A stretch of 64,000 nucleotides of DNA, from contig NZ_CANMDU010000001.1 in NCBI RefSeq assembly GCF_947496775.1, positions 620,001 through 684,000 on the forward strand, given 5' to 3'. The translations under genes and the position numbers were made by a program. The notes below the pieces were generated by a model, which saw only the letters and a program-made list of their open reading frames with translations, had not been told where the DNA came from and ran no database searches. The stretch comes from an uncultured Maribacter sp. GTDB taxonomy: Bacteria > Bacteroidota > Bacteroidia > Flavobacteriales > Flavobacteriaceae. Below are positions 8,796 through 17,433 of this stretch, piece after piece (position 1 is the first letter of the stretch; each line of letters opens with the position of its first letter).

Positions 8796-9572
8796 ATGAG
8801 TAATTCAATTAAATTATTTTTATTAAGCCAGTTTTTCGTTATCACTAGTTGTAAATATTTAAATAGTAATACGACTAGTAAATATAACGTCACCGAAACT
8901 GATAAATTCATAGCATTAAGATGGGGTACACTTGGAGCTATTAAAAATGATAAGATTAAATTCTATGAAATTAATAAAAATAATACATGGGAAATTACCA
9001 AGATTCCAGAGTTTAGTATCCCGAAAAATGAAGGTCTTATACCTATTGGTCTAAGTACAATTGGAATCATTAGTAAAGGCACCATCAAATTTCATGAGTA
9101 TTCCAGTAATGATGGAATTTGGAAAACAGGTGAATATCCTGATTTTAGCCTTTCAAAAAATGAAAAAATAATTTCCATTACCTTAGGAATTATAGGGATT
9201 TTAAAAGAAGGTAAAATAACATTTTATAGGGCGAAAGACGATAAATGGATTTTAGATACTAGGATATCCAATTTTAGTGTTCCCAATGAAGGAAGGCTTG
9301 TAACACTTATGTTAAATCCCATGGGAATAGCTTCTATCGGAGTAATAGTTAATGATAAATTACAGATTTATAATTATGATGATGATACTTGGACATCTCG
9401 TGAGTTTAATTTGCCAGTATTACTTAATAATAGAATAGTATCGATTGGATTTGGTTCAATAGGAATAATAAAAGGAGAAAAAATTGAATTTTATCCAATA
9501 GGAGCACGTATTAATGGACGTTGGTATACGAACAATATTCCCGATATTCCCGATTTTCATCTCAATGAATAA
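8796..9572 (+). CDS. Lipoprotein built of five ~44-residue repeats
   Basis: The 258-residue protein begins with a lipoprotein signal (KLFLLSQFFVITSC, Cys at residue 19). The rest consists of five tandem units of about 44 residues starting near residues 37, 81, 125, 168 and 214. Each has the pattern R/G-I-V-S-I-x-x-G-x-x-GI-IK-x-x-KI-x-FY, a Trp near the middle, then F-x-x-P-x-N. This looks like a five-bladed beta-propeller or beta-solenoid displayed from a membrane. No known family was recognised and no enzyme motif is visible. It stands alone, with spacers on both sides. Confidence 0.65.
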   Translation: MSNSIKLFLLSQFFVITSCKYLNSNTTSKYNVTETDKFIALRWGTLGAIKNDKIKFYEINKNNTWEITKIPEFSIPKNEGLIPIGLSTIGIISKGTIKFHEYSSNDGIWKTGEYPDFSLSKNEKIISITLGIIGILKEGKITFYRAKDDKWILDTRISNFSVPNEGRLVTLMLNPMGIASIGVIVNDKLQIYNYDDDTWTSREFNLPVLLNNRIVSIGFGSIGIIKGEKIEFYPIGARINGRWYTNNIPDIPDFHLNE

Positions 9573-9693
9573 CAGTACCCAACATTCTGTATAGTTAATG
9601 CTCTAAAGAATAATAAATGTAAAACTTGGACTAAGCTATTAAATTGACTTGAACAATCTAAAATCCAATAATTAAAAGGTTAAATTTAAATAG

Positions 9694-9924
9694 CCTTCGA
9701 AGTTTCCAAAAGGAAGTGAATTTTGGAGAACCAAAAATGACTATTTCATTGCTGCAAATATTGATTTTAGTAAAATCATTTTTAGCCAAACTAAATCTAA
9801 CGGAGATGTGACCGGAAGATATACGATGGGAATTCTGAACGGAAGTGGGTATAGAAATTATACCAAAAAACACGAGAGTGGTAAACGGATATTAGATGAA
9901 ATTGTTGGAACATGGATTTCGTAA
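9694..9924 (+). pseudogene. Gene remnant, unknown (76 codons, no start)
   Basis: After a TAG at 9691 the frame is open for 76 codons (PSKFPKGSEFWRTKNDYF ... RILDEIVGTWIS). The sequence looks like the C-terminal part of a protein with a lipocalin-like or stress-domain ending (EIVGTWIS), but there is no start codon in a suitable place and the region upstream is closed by stops. It lies inside a 570-bp gap otherwise without genes. I take it as the eroded end of a lost gene. Confidence 0.35.
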
Positions 9925-10142
9925 AAAAATACTTGCTTGTGGTGCCACCTATGGAAACAATACATGAAAAGAATTGGAAAAACAAAAGCCAAGCTATATA
10001 ATTAATAGCTTTAAAGACCGCAAGAAAATTGTTTAAAAGTAAAAGAGGAAAAACACATTCCTTAAAATCTATTTATTATATCCTTCAAAAAAAATGTCAC
10101 GTTTTTAATGACTAAATTGTCTGTTTCTATAAAATAGCAAAA
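9925..10142. other. Intergenic region before ECF sigma gene
   Basis: No coding region or hairpin terminator recognised. The last 60 bp precede a TTG start and should contain the promoter of the sigma-azoreductase-cupin group; no exact TAnnTTTG box was identified. Confidence 0.3.
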
Positions 10143-10973
10143 TTGAATAATTATCAAGAAAAATTGTTTCCGTACGCATATAATATTTTAGGCACTGTAG
10201 ATAATGCTAAAGATATTGTGCAAGAGGTAATCTATAAGCACATTGCGCATAACAATAAAGAGGTTAAAAACGAAACTGGATATTTAGTTAAATCGGTAAT
10301 TAATGCCGCTATTAACTTAAAAAAGCGTAACCAAAAAATTAGAAATACAGGCATGTGGTTACCCGAACCTATTGCCACCGAAACTTCAGATAATGGCATT
10401 GATAGTAAAGAAATTATTAGCTATTCTATGTTAGTGCTTTTAGAAAAATTATCTGCAAAAGAAAGAGCTGTTTTTATCTTAAAAAATGGTTTTGATTATT
10501 CGCATAAAGAAATCTCAGAGGTTATTGATTCTACAGTGGAAAATTCCAGAAAACTACTAAGTAGAGCTAAAGCTAAAATAGTAGAACACAAACCAAGGGT
10601 CAACAAAACTCCATTACAAAATATTTTGCCCATAGAAAATTATATTCAGGTCATAAAAAATGGAGACGTTACTGCTTTAGAAATGCTATTATCCAAAGAC
10701 ATTTTATTGGCTGCAGATGGCGGAAGAAACATTAAAGTGGTCAGAGAATTAACCACGGGAATAACTGCTACATCTAAATTACTAATATATGTATATCGAG
10801 CATTTTTAACTGGATTAAAATTTAAAATTAGTTCGGTAAACCACCAACCCGCTGTTTTATTTTATCAAAAGGATTCTTTATATAATTGCCAAGTCTTGGA
10901 GCTAGAAAAAATGAAAATTAAAAGTATTTATTCTATAGTTGATCCAAAGAAATTAAAATCGCTTTGCGTGTAA
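10143..10973 (+). CDS. ECF41-like (SigJ-type) RNA polymerase sigma factor
   Basis: The 276-residue protein has a sigma region 2 near the N-terminus (YNILGTVDNAKDIVQE), region 4 around residues 95-145 (LSAKERAVFILKNGFDYSHK), and a C-terminal SnoaL-like domain with ALEMLLSKDILLAADGGR, the hallmark of ECF41 sigma factors, whose C-terminal domain controls activity in place of an anti-sigma factor. The likely start is TTG at 10143 since no ATG lies upstream in frame and the protein then begins exactly at region 2. An azoreductase and a cupin follow at once and are probable targets. Confidence 0.82.
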   Translation: MNNYQEKLFPYAYNILGTVDNAKDIVQEVIYKHIAHNNKEVKNETGYLVKSVINAAINLKKRNQKIRNTGMWLPEPIATETSDNGIDSKEIISYSMLVLLEKLSAKERAVFILKNGFDYSHKEISEVIDSTVENSRKLLSRAKAKIVEHKPRVNKTPLQNILPIENYIQVIKNGDVTALEMLLSKDILLAADGGRNIKVVRELTTGITATSKLLIYVYRAFLTGLKFKISSVNHQPAVLFYQKDSLYNCQVLELEKMKIKSIYSIVDPKKLKSLCV

Positions 10974-11030
10974 ACCTGTCACGTTTTTTCTTGTGTTCTT
11001 GTCTTTCTATTGAACATAAAAAATCAACAG

Positions 11031-11642
11031 ATGAAAAAATTATTAAGAATAGATTGTAGTTCCAGAATTACTGGTTCTCATTCCAGGGAATTAGCAAATT
11101 ACTTCGAAAAAAAGTGGCATTTAAATAACCCTAACGGAATTGTTATTCGTAGAGATTTAGCGAAACATCAAGTGCCACACATTCAAAACAATACTATTGA
11201 AGGGTTTTATACGCCGGTAGCACATATGACCCCTGAAAGTAAAAAAGCTACTTCTTTATCCGACGAATTAATTACGGAATTAAAATCTGTAGATGAAATC
11301 TTAATCAGTAGTCCATTATATAATCTAAATATTCCATCGAACCTTAAAGCATATCTAGATCAAATTGTTAGAATAGGGCACACTTTTAGTTTAAATGAAA
11401 GTAATTATTACGGTCTAATAGAAGATAAAACAGCATATATAATAACTTCCAAGGGCGGCGTATACAAAGGCTCTCCTATGGAACAGTACGATTTTCAGGA
11501 ACCTTACCTACAGGCAATTCTAGGGCATATGGGAATTAAAACTGAAAAAATATTTTCATTAGAAGGCACAAGTGATAGTAAAATAACAGCCCAAAATAAA
11601 ATTGCATTACAAAACAGCATTACCAAAATATTTAAGAACTAA
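11031..11642 (+). CDS. azoR: FMN-dependent NADH:quinone oxidoreductase / azoreductase
   Basis: The 203-residue flavodoxin-fold protein begins MKKLLRIDCSSR, followed by the FMN-phosphate loop (SRITGSHSREL). Region ISSPLYNLNIPSNLKAYLDQ (about residues 91-110) is the conserved AzoR signature, and IITSKGGVY (about 138-146) is the second FMN contact. It would reduce quinones and azo compounds with NADH by two electrons, protecting against electrophile or thiol stress. An upstream in-frame TTG is less likely than the ATG at 11031. It lies between the sigma gene and a cupin gene, with the cupin start 4 bp after its stop. Confidence 0.85.
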   Translation: MKKLLRIDCSSRITGSHSRELANYFEKKWHLNNPNGIVIRRDLAKHQVPHIQNNTIEGFYTPVAHMTPESKKATSLSDELITELKSVDEILISSPLYNLNIPSNLKAYLDQIVRIGHTFSLNESNYYGLIEDKTAYIITSKGGVYKGSPMEQYDFQEPYLQAILGHMGIKTEKIFSLEGTSDSKITAQNKIALQNSITKIFKN

Positions 11643-11646
11643 AATT

Positions 11647-12162
11647 ATGAACTCCATTAAAGAAGATTATTTTGAAGACCATTTAGAAGATAATGCTACT
11701 ATAATTAAACCCAATGAAGGTGAAAAATTAGACCTTAATTCTATATCTATTACATTTAAAGTAACTAGTGAAATGTCTAAAGACCAATTAGGAGTTTACG
11801 AGATATCTCTACCACCTATGTCTATAGGCGCAAAGTTACATTATCATAGATTTATGGATGAAACCTTTATTGTAAACCAAGGAATTTTAACCATACAAGC
11901 AGCAAATAAAGAATATCAAGCTGCCCCTGGCTCTGTTGCTTATATTCCTAAATTTACACCTCACGGATTTAAAAACGACACTAATGAAACTGTAAAATTA
12001 ACCTTGATTTTTAACCCATCGCAAAAGAGAGAAGGTTTTTTTAGAGGTCTAAAAGATACTTTAAGTGAAGTCCCTATTAATGCAGAAAAGTATTTAAAAC
12101 TATACAACAAATATGATAGTTTTCCTGTGGACACCTCTAATATGATTCCTATTAGAGAATAA
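11647..12162 (+). CDS. Cupin-domain protein
   Basis: The 171-residue protein has a single cupin barrel: motif 1 KLHYHRFMDETFIVNQG (about residues 59-75) with the metal-binding His-x-His and Glu, and motif 2 PGSVAYIPKFTPHGFKN (about 94-110) with the third His. It likely binds a divalent metal; quercetinase-like or isomerase activity is possible but cannot be told. Start ATG at 11647 sits 4 bp after the azoreductase stop, so it is the last gene of the sigma-azoR-cupin group, perhaps acting on quinone or flavonoid-type compounds. Confidence 0.75.
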   Translation: MNSIKEDYFEDHLEDNATIIKPNEGEKLDLNSISITFKVTSEMSKDQLGVYEISLPPMSIGAKLHYHRFMDETFIVNQGILTIQAANKEYQAAPGSVAYIPKFTPHGFKNDTNETVKLTLIFNPSQKREGFFRGLKDTLSEVPINAEKYLKLYNKYDSFPVDTSNMIPIRE

Positions 12163-12320
12163 AACAAGGAACTAAAATACACTCACTTCATTTTTTTTAG
12201 AAGAGAGTATAACATAAACACCTGATGAAATACTATAACTTTGGGCAAGGTCCAAAGGTTTATTTATATTGCTCCAATATCCTCTTTGATTTTACTCTTA
12301 GAGAAAAAATATAAAAAAGA

Positions 12321-12851
12321 ATGATTAAAACTATTGATTTTCCATCACCTAAGGAGTATCCTCCCTACGCAGAAATGTATATGAAACTAGTAAAGAAAGA
12401 TGGTAGTCTTTTAGAGCAGCTACAATCTAGCTTAAAGAAAACAAAAAGGTTAATTAACAATCTATCTCAGGAAGAATTAGACTATAAATACGCAAAAAAC
12501 AAATGGTCTATTAAAGAAGTTTTAGTTCACATTATTGATGATGAAAGAATATACGGATATAGAGCGCTTTCTTTTGCCAGAAATGACAAGACGAATTTTC
12601 CAGGATTTGAACAAGAAGATTACAACCTCTATTCGGACACATCAGAAAGGACAATTAACAATATAATGGAAGAATATGAAGCTATAAGACTCTCTACTAT
12701 TACGTTATTTAATGGCCTTTCGGATAGATCTTTAAAGCGCATAGGAATTGCAAATGGACACGAAGCAAGTGCAAGAGCTTTGGGGTATCATATTCTTGGG
12801 CATGAATTACATCATATTCAATTAATAAAAAAACTATATTTAAAGAGGTAA
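12321..12851 (+). CDS. DinB family protein (metal-dependent, four-helix)
   Basis: The 176-residue protein has the DinB_2 fold: KNKWSIKEVLVHIIDDE (around residues 62-78) with the first metal His, and near the end LGYHILGHELHHIQLIKK with the two further His residues of the nickel/zinc triad. The family includes thiol-dependent transferases (mycothiol, bacillithiol) and proteins induced by damage. The specific thiol or substrate is unknown. It is separated from the cupin by 158 bp and followed 10 bp later by a membrane protein gene, so the two probably share a transcript. Confidence 0.8.
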   Translation: MIKTIDFPSPKEYPPYAEMYMKLVKKDGSLLEQLQSSLKKTKRLINNLSQEELDYKYAKNKWSIKEVLVHIIDDERIYGYRALSFARNDKTNFPGFEQEDYNLYSDTSERTINNIMEEYEAIRLSTITLFNGLSDRSLKRIGIANGHEASARALGYHILGHELHHIQLIKKLYLKR

Positions 12852-12861
12852 GAAAATAATA

Positions 12862-13404
12862 ATGGAGAAATCAAAACATTGTGAATTATGTGATTTGCAA
12901 TCCTCTAATTTAAAAGAAGGTATTATCTGTAGCCTAACGAATAAGAAAGGAGAATTTAATATACAATGCTCCAAAATAAAATTAGGCAAAAAACTGAAAG
13001 AAAAGCTTTTTGAAATAAATGGAGAATACGAAGATACCAGATACACTAAAAAATTAGCCCTAATGCACTGTGCTCTTTATTCGTTAATTGGTGTACTTGT
13101 AATTTATTTAGCCTATTACATTAGTATTCAACTTTTAAAAAATGGTTTTTTCTCTACACTTACTATAACTATACTCGTAATAGGTCTTTCTATTATTTGT
13201 ATAGGAATAGGTTCCTTAAACTTTTACAAAAGAAAACTAGACATTATTGTTCCTAGGAAGAAGGTTTTAGATAAACTAACCAATATATACCGTATTAAGT
13301 ATAGTTTCAAATCTGTCATTTCCACAGATATTATGGGAATAAAAGAAACTACAAATCAATTACATATAGAAGGGCAAGTAATTGAAAAAAAGAAGCGTTA
13401 TTAA
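12862..13404 (+). CDS. Membrane protein with N-terminal cysteine cluster, unknown
   Basis: The 180-residue protein starts with a Cys-rich segment, CELCDLQ plus Cys at about residues 23 and 36, spaced like a small zinc-binding module that may face the cytoplasm. Two hydrophobic helices follow (about 72-92 and 98-116), then a 60-residue soluble tail rich in Lys. I recognise no family. It starts 10 bp after the DinB gene. Confidence 0.6.
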   Translation: MEKSKHCELCDLQSSNLKEGIICSLTNKKGEFNIQCSKIKLGKKLKEKLFEINGEYEDTRYTKKLALMHCALYSLIGVLVIYLAYYISIQLLKNGFFSTLTITILVIGLSIICIGIGSLNFYKRKLDIIVPRKKVLDKLTNIYRIKYSFKSVISTDIMGIKETTNQLHIEGQVIEKKKRY

Positions 13405-13407
13405 TGA

Positions 13408-13548
13408 TTTGAATTAAAAAACTGCACTATAGAAATTACTGAAACTTTTACCACCTACCTAAACAACCCTGTTGTTTTTAATTCTAGATGTGATAAGATT
13501 CCCAATCGTTATAATTTAGAAGATACCTTAGATTTTTTTAGACCGTAA
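13408..13548 (+). pseudogene. Gene remnant (46 codons, no start)
   Basis: Right after the membrane protein gene a frame with protein-like content is open for 46 codons (FELKNCTIEITETFTTYL ... LEDTLDFFRP) and ends in TAA. It has no start codon and is preceded by stops, so it is probably the tail of a deleted gene. The remaining 190 bp up to the tetR gene hold nothing recognised. Confidence 0.3.
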
Positions 13549-13735
13549 ATCTAAGAGAAACTTGGTACAAGAAAATTAATTTATTGGAACAATTAGTTTG
13601 TTTTAGAAATTGACGTTAAGGTCCTAGATGATATTTTTAGATGAAGCGAAGAGATAAGTCATTTTTATTGCAGAGCCATTTAGCAGAAACTATATATGAT
13701 CATACATAGGTTAATCTACAATAGCGAAGAAACAT

Positions 13736-14317
13736 TTATACTAACAAAGACAAACCTACCTCCACAGATTTTAGTAGTTTTTCTTTATCTACATCTGCCT
13801 TAGAAACTATTTTAATTCCTGCCTGAATGGTATATAATAAATACGCTAAGGATTTTAAATCTTGGGTTGTTTTTAACTGCCCGTTTTCTTTCCCTTTCTT
13901 AAGGTATTCGAAAAAGGTAACCTCCATAAATTCCTGATTTTCTTGAATTAATCTAACCATATGGTCATCCCCTGGAATAAGTTCGGCTATACTATTTACA
14001 ACAAAACAACCTTTACAATCTATATCCGAAACCGCTTCGTTTATAGATGCATTAAACAAAGCCGTAAAACCTTCTTTAACATTGGGGTATTTTTTTAGAA
14101 ACGCAACTAAGGCGTCATTGTTTATTTTCCTATAATACGCAAATGCCTTTTTAAAAAGTTTTTCTTTATCGCCAAAAGTATCATACAGGCTAGCCCTATT
14201 AATACCCAAAGAATTTACCAAATCTTGTACAGAAGTAGCAGCATAACCTTGCTTCCAAAACAAATGCATTGCTTTGATTAGGACTTCTTTTTCATCAAAT
14301 AATTTAACTCTTGGCAT
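13736..14317 (-). CDS. TetR/AcrR family repressor
   Basis: The 193-residue protein begins MPRVKLFDEKEVL. Its helix-turn-helix spans about residues 25-46 (AATSVQDLVNSLGINRASLYDTFGDKE), the typical TetR N-terminal domain, followed by a helical ligand-binding part with CKGCFVVNS. A longer start at 14353 adds 12 residues not seen in the family, so the ATG at 14317 is chosen. The gene follows an SDR oxidoreductase on the same strand. Dyads with a TTGGAA half-element lie before both genes, so it probably represses the pair in response to an electrophile or quinone. Confidence 0.88.
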   Translation of the reverse strand: MPRVKLFDEKEVLIKAMHLFWKQGYAATSVQDLVNSLGINRASLYDTFGDKEKLFKKAFAYYRKINNDALVAFLKKYPNVKEGFTALFNASINEAVSDIDCKGCFVVNSIAELIPGDDHMVRLIQENQEFMEVTFFEYLKKGKENGQLKTTQDLKSLAYLLYTIQAGIKIVSKADVDKEKLLKSVEVGLSLLV

Positions 14318-14365
14318 ACTAAATAAAAAAGTGGAAGCGAAAAACGCTCCCACAAATATAAAATA

Positions 14366-14384
14366 TTGGAATTTTCTATTCCAA
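14366..14384. promoter_or_regulatory. Dyad TTGGAAT-N5-ATTCCAA between SDR and tetR
   Basis: Perfect 7-5-7 inverted repeat 49 bp before the tetR start codon. It shares the TTGGAA half-element with the operators at 15186-15234, so it may be an autoregulatory site; a weak hairpin role cannot be excluded. Confidence 0.45.
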
Positions 14385-14397
14385 ATATAATTAAAAA

Positions 14398-15153
14398 TTA
14401 CCCTAATAAAGGGTTAATATTAGTGCCTCCATCTATATTATATTCACCACCAGTAATGAAAGAAGCATTATCGGACGCTAAAAAAGAAACTAATTTAGCT
14501 ATCTCCTGAGACTCTCCAAATCTCCTCAAAGGAATGCGGTTTTGCATAGCTTCTGTAATTTCACTTAATTGGGTTTCATCCATTCCTGTTTTCCCAAAAA
14601 TTGGAGTAGCAACTGGCCCAGGATTCACAGAGTTAATTCTAATTTTTCTTGGCGCTAATTCTGTTGCAGCAGTACGAGTATAAGAATTTAATGCCGCTTT
14701 AGTCGCTGCATAAACTGCCGTATTAGGCATACCTGTATATGCATTTATAGACGATAAGTTTATAATAGAAGCACCATCATTTAAAATTGGAAGAAACTTT
14801 TCCGTAGTAAACAATGCCCCTTTAAAATTAATCCCTACCTGATGGTCAAACATTTCCTCACTTATTTGACCTACTGGAGCTGGTTGAAAGATACCCGCAT
14901 TTACAAATAATACATCTACTTTTCCAAAATCACTCCCTACTTGCGCTACCAAATCATCTATAGCAGATAGGTTCTTTACATCTGCAACAATTCCTTTAAC
15001 ATCTAATTCCTGTGCTGCAGATTGCACTTTATCCAAATTTCTTCCCGTAATTACAACGGTTGCCCCTTGGCTTTTAAACTCTTTAGCGGTTGCAAATCCG
15101 ATACCACTATTCCCACCGGTAACAACGGCAATTTTTCCTCTTAATGTACTCAT
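14398..15153 (-). CDS. SDR family NAD(P)-dependent oxidoreductase
   Basis: The 251-residue protein is a classical short-chain dehydrogenase: cofactor motif TGGNSGIG (residues 12-19), NAG near 87-89 (LFVNAG), catalytic Ser in LSSINAYTG and YxxxK in YAATK (about residues 149-153), and a C-terminal GGEYNIDGG. ITGRN after strand 2 suggests NADP. Substrate unknown. A TetR gene lies downstream and two operator-like dyads flank its minus-7 box, so it is likely substrate-inducible. Confidence 0.88.
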   Translation of the reverse strand: MSTLRGKIAVVTGGNSGIGFATAKEFKSQGATVVITGRNLDKVQSAAQELDVKGIVADVKNLSAIDDLVAQVGSDFGKVDVLFVNAGIFQPAPVGQISEEMFDHQVGINFKGALFTTEKFLPILNDGASIINLSSINAYTGMPNTAVYAATKAALNSYTRTAATELAPRKIRINSVNPGPVATPIFGKTGMDETQLSEITEAMQNRIPLRRFGESQEIAKLVSFLASDNASFITGGEYNIDGGTNINPLLG

Positions 15154-15185
15154 TTAATACTTGTTTTTTTAATTATTAAAATATT

Positions 15186-15234
15186 GGAACGTTTGTTCTG
15201 AATACAAACATACAAATAACAGAACGATTGTTCC
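15186..15234 (-). promoter_or_regulatory. SDR promoter with twin TetR-type operators
   Basis: Two 14-bp dyads, GGAACGTTTGTTCT (15186-15199) and AGAACGATTGTTCC (15221-15234), share the core GAAC-N4-GTTC, centres 35 bp apart. Between them on the minus strand is an exact minus-7 box TATGTTTG (15205-15212). Repressor bound at either dyad would block RNA polymerase. Confidence 0.65.
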
Positions 15235-15808
15235 AAATAAATATTTCATTTTTATTTTAGAAGGAAATCAATTACTTAAAGGAGTACCCGTTGAAGGCGA
15301 AAGAGCTAATAAATTCTCTAGAACGAAAAATGCTTATGTTTCCAAAATGTCCATAAAAACATAGAGAACTCTTAGGTATAATATACAATTACAAGTCAGC
15401 TATTAATATCGCAATCTGTTAATACTTTTGAAAGATGCATTATAAGCAAGAATCTTTTTATTTCTGAAAAAAAGAAGAAGACCTAACAGAAAGTATTATA
15501 TTAAAAAAGAAATTCAGCTACGTTTCCCCAGGAAAATCTTTTAACAAATTAATTTTTATAGTATTATAGAAATGTCAGAAGTCATAGTAAAATGAATAAA
15601 CTTATTCCGTTTTCTATACCGCAAAAACATTAACTTTATATAGAACTATACCTAAACCTAATGATTTGTAAATACGAATAAAATGTTTACAATTTTTTTA
15701 GTTGTGATTCTTAATAAAACTAATATGGGAAAATATTTTTCTATTATTTCAATGTCCTATTTATAGAAAAGTAATCGTCATAATAATACGAACACAAAAC
15801 AAATAATT
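15235..15808. other. Intergenic region upstream of the YciI gene
   Basis: About 570 bp with no reading frame that looks coding, no RNA gene and no strong hairpin. It is very AT-rich, and short runs of protein-like text are all broken by stops, so it may be eroded sequence. Confidence 0.4.
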
Positions 15809-16150
15809 ATGAAAGAATTTATGATGATTTTTAGAAATGAAAAAAGTGATGAACCAAAACCATCCCCGGAGCAAATGCAGCAAATGGTAACCTTGTGGAA
15901 CGATTGGATTGGCGGCATTGCAGCCCAAGACAAATTTGTGAGTACCAATGCTTTAGGTTTTGAAGGAAAAACAGTAACCAAAAATTCTGTTGTGTCAGAC
16001 GGGCCATATACAGAAATCAAAGAATACATTAGTGGCTACACCATTGTCAAAGCTAAAACATTAGAAGAAGCTGTTAAATTAGCGGAAGGCTGTCCAATTT
16101 TTTTGAGAGGCGGAACTATTGAAGTACGAGATGTTATGGTTTTTAATTAG
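15809..16150 (+). CDS. YciI-like (DGPF domain) protein
   Basis: The 113-residue protein has the YCII/DGPF pattern: MKEFMMIFRNE, then PSPEQMQQMVTLWNDWIG, the VSDGPYTEIKEYISGYTIV segment that carries the DGP-F motif (here DGPY), and AVKLAEGCPIF. Such proteins are dimeric alpha-beta barrels, sometimes enzyme-like. It lies 50 bp before an ECF42-like sigma factor; that pairing is well established for ECF42, where DGPF proteins are the regulon or partner. Confidence 0.85.
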   Translation: MKEFMMIFRNEKSDEPKPSPEQMQQMVTLWNDWIGGIAAQDKFVSTNALGFEGKTVTKNSVVSDGPYTEIKEYISGYTIVKAKTLEEAVKLAEGCPIFLRGGTIEVRDVMVFN

Positions 16151-16200
16151 ACAAAAAGGTTGGATGTTTTTTTAAAAGAAACATCCAACTATCTATAACA

Positions 16201-17433
16201 ATGAAGGAAAACAAACTTATACCTCATTTATTCCGAACCGAATACAGCAAAATTGTTTCTGTACTCTGTAAAACTTTTGGTTTAGAAAATATAGAAGTAG
16301 CTCAAGACTTTGTTAGTGATTCTTTTTTAAAAGCAGCAGAAACATGGAAACTTCATGGTATACCAGATAACCCTAAAGCGTGGTTATATACGGTATCTAA
16401 AAACAACGCCAAAGATTACTTTAAAAGAGATTTCATTTTTAAAACGAAAATAACCCCCGAACTTTCGAAAAAAAAAGGGAGTCAAGAAATAGAAATTGAC
16501 CTTTCCGATAGAAACATTAAAGACAGTCAATTACAAATGCTCTTTGCCATTTGCAACCCCATAATATCTAGTGAATCTCAAATAGCGCTAGCCCTACGAA
16601 TTCTATGTGGATTTGGAATTGAAGAAATTGCAAATGCTCTTTTAAGCACCAAACAAACTATAAACAAAAGACTTTATAGAGCTAAAGAAAAATTAAGGGC
16701 TAACCAAATTAGTCTTTCCTTTCCTCCTACCAAGGAATTAGAATTAAGACTAGATAATGTCCTATCCATTTTATATTTACTTTTTAATGAAGGTTATTAT
16801 TCTTCCACAGCGGACAAAACTATAAGTAAAGAACTGTGTTTAGAAGCTATGCGCATGCTACACCTATTAACAGAAAATAAAGGCACAAGCATACCAAAGG
16901 TAAATGCTTTAATGAGTTTATTTTGTTTTCAAGCCTCTAGATTAGATGCCAGGACAAATGCAAAAGGGGAACAAATTTTGTATAACGAACAAGATAAAAA
17001 AAAATGGAACTTTGAACTGATTGCTCAAGGTGAAATCTACCTCAACAAATCAGCCAAAGAAAACCTAATAACAAAATACCATTTAGAAGCATTAATTGCG
17101 TATTGGCACACGCGTACTACATACCATTTTAAAGAAAAATGGCAAAATATTTTACAACTCTACAATAGACTTTTACAAATTGAATATTCTCCCGTAACAG
17201 CATTAAATAGAACTTACGCCTTGGCTATGGCAGAAGGTAAAACACCTGCTTTAAAAGAAGCTTTAAAAATAGATTTAACAGGTAATCATTTATACCAAGC
17301 TTTATTAGCGGAGTTATACGAAGGTTTAGATACTGCCAAGCATATAGAGCACCTTAATCTGGCCATACAACAAACCAAAAACAAGGAAGATATTCTCCTT
17401 CTAAAAAAGAAACTAAATCTTGCCAAAAAATGA
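16201..17433 (+). CDS. ECF42-like RNA polymerase sigma factor (DUF6596)
   Basis: The 410-residue protein has sigma region 2 (VAQDFVSDSFLKAAETW; AWLYTVSKNNAKDYFKRD near residue 61-78), region 4 around 130-175 (ALRILCGFGIEEIANALL, then TKQTINKRLYRAKEKLR), and a long C-terminal helical domain (from about 185) with NEGYYSSTADKTIS and ALNRTYALAMAEGKTPAL, characteristic of the ECF42 TPR-like extension that is needed for activity. No anti-sigma gene is seen. It forms a pair with the YciI gene, and its stop overlaps the next start by 4 bp. Confidence 0.9.
   Translation: MKENKLIPHLFRTEYSKIVSVLCKTFGLENIEVAQDFVSDSFLKAAETWKLHGIPDNPKAWLYTVSKNNAKDYFKRDFIFKTKITPELSKKKGSQEIEIDLSDRNIKDSQLQMLFAICNPIISSESQIALALRILCGFGIEEIANALLSTKQTINKRLYRAKEKLRANQISLSFPPTKELELRLDNVLSILYLLFNEGYYSSTADKTISKELCLEAMRMLHLLTENKGTSIPKVNALMSLFCFQASRLDARTNAKGEQILYNEQDKKKWNFELIAQGEIYLNKSAKENLITKYHLEALIAYWHTRTTYHFKEKWQNILQLYNRLLQIEYSPVTALNRTYALAMAEGKTPALKEALKIDLTGNHLYQALLAELYEGLDTAKHIEHLNLAIQQTKNKEDILLLKKKLNLAKK

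Noticed and set aside
15235-15808. Possible hidden gene or RNA in the 570-bp gap
   Set aside because: All frames are broken by stops within a few dozen codons and there is no strong hairpin with a T-run.
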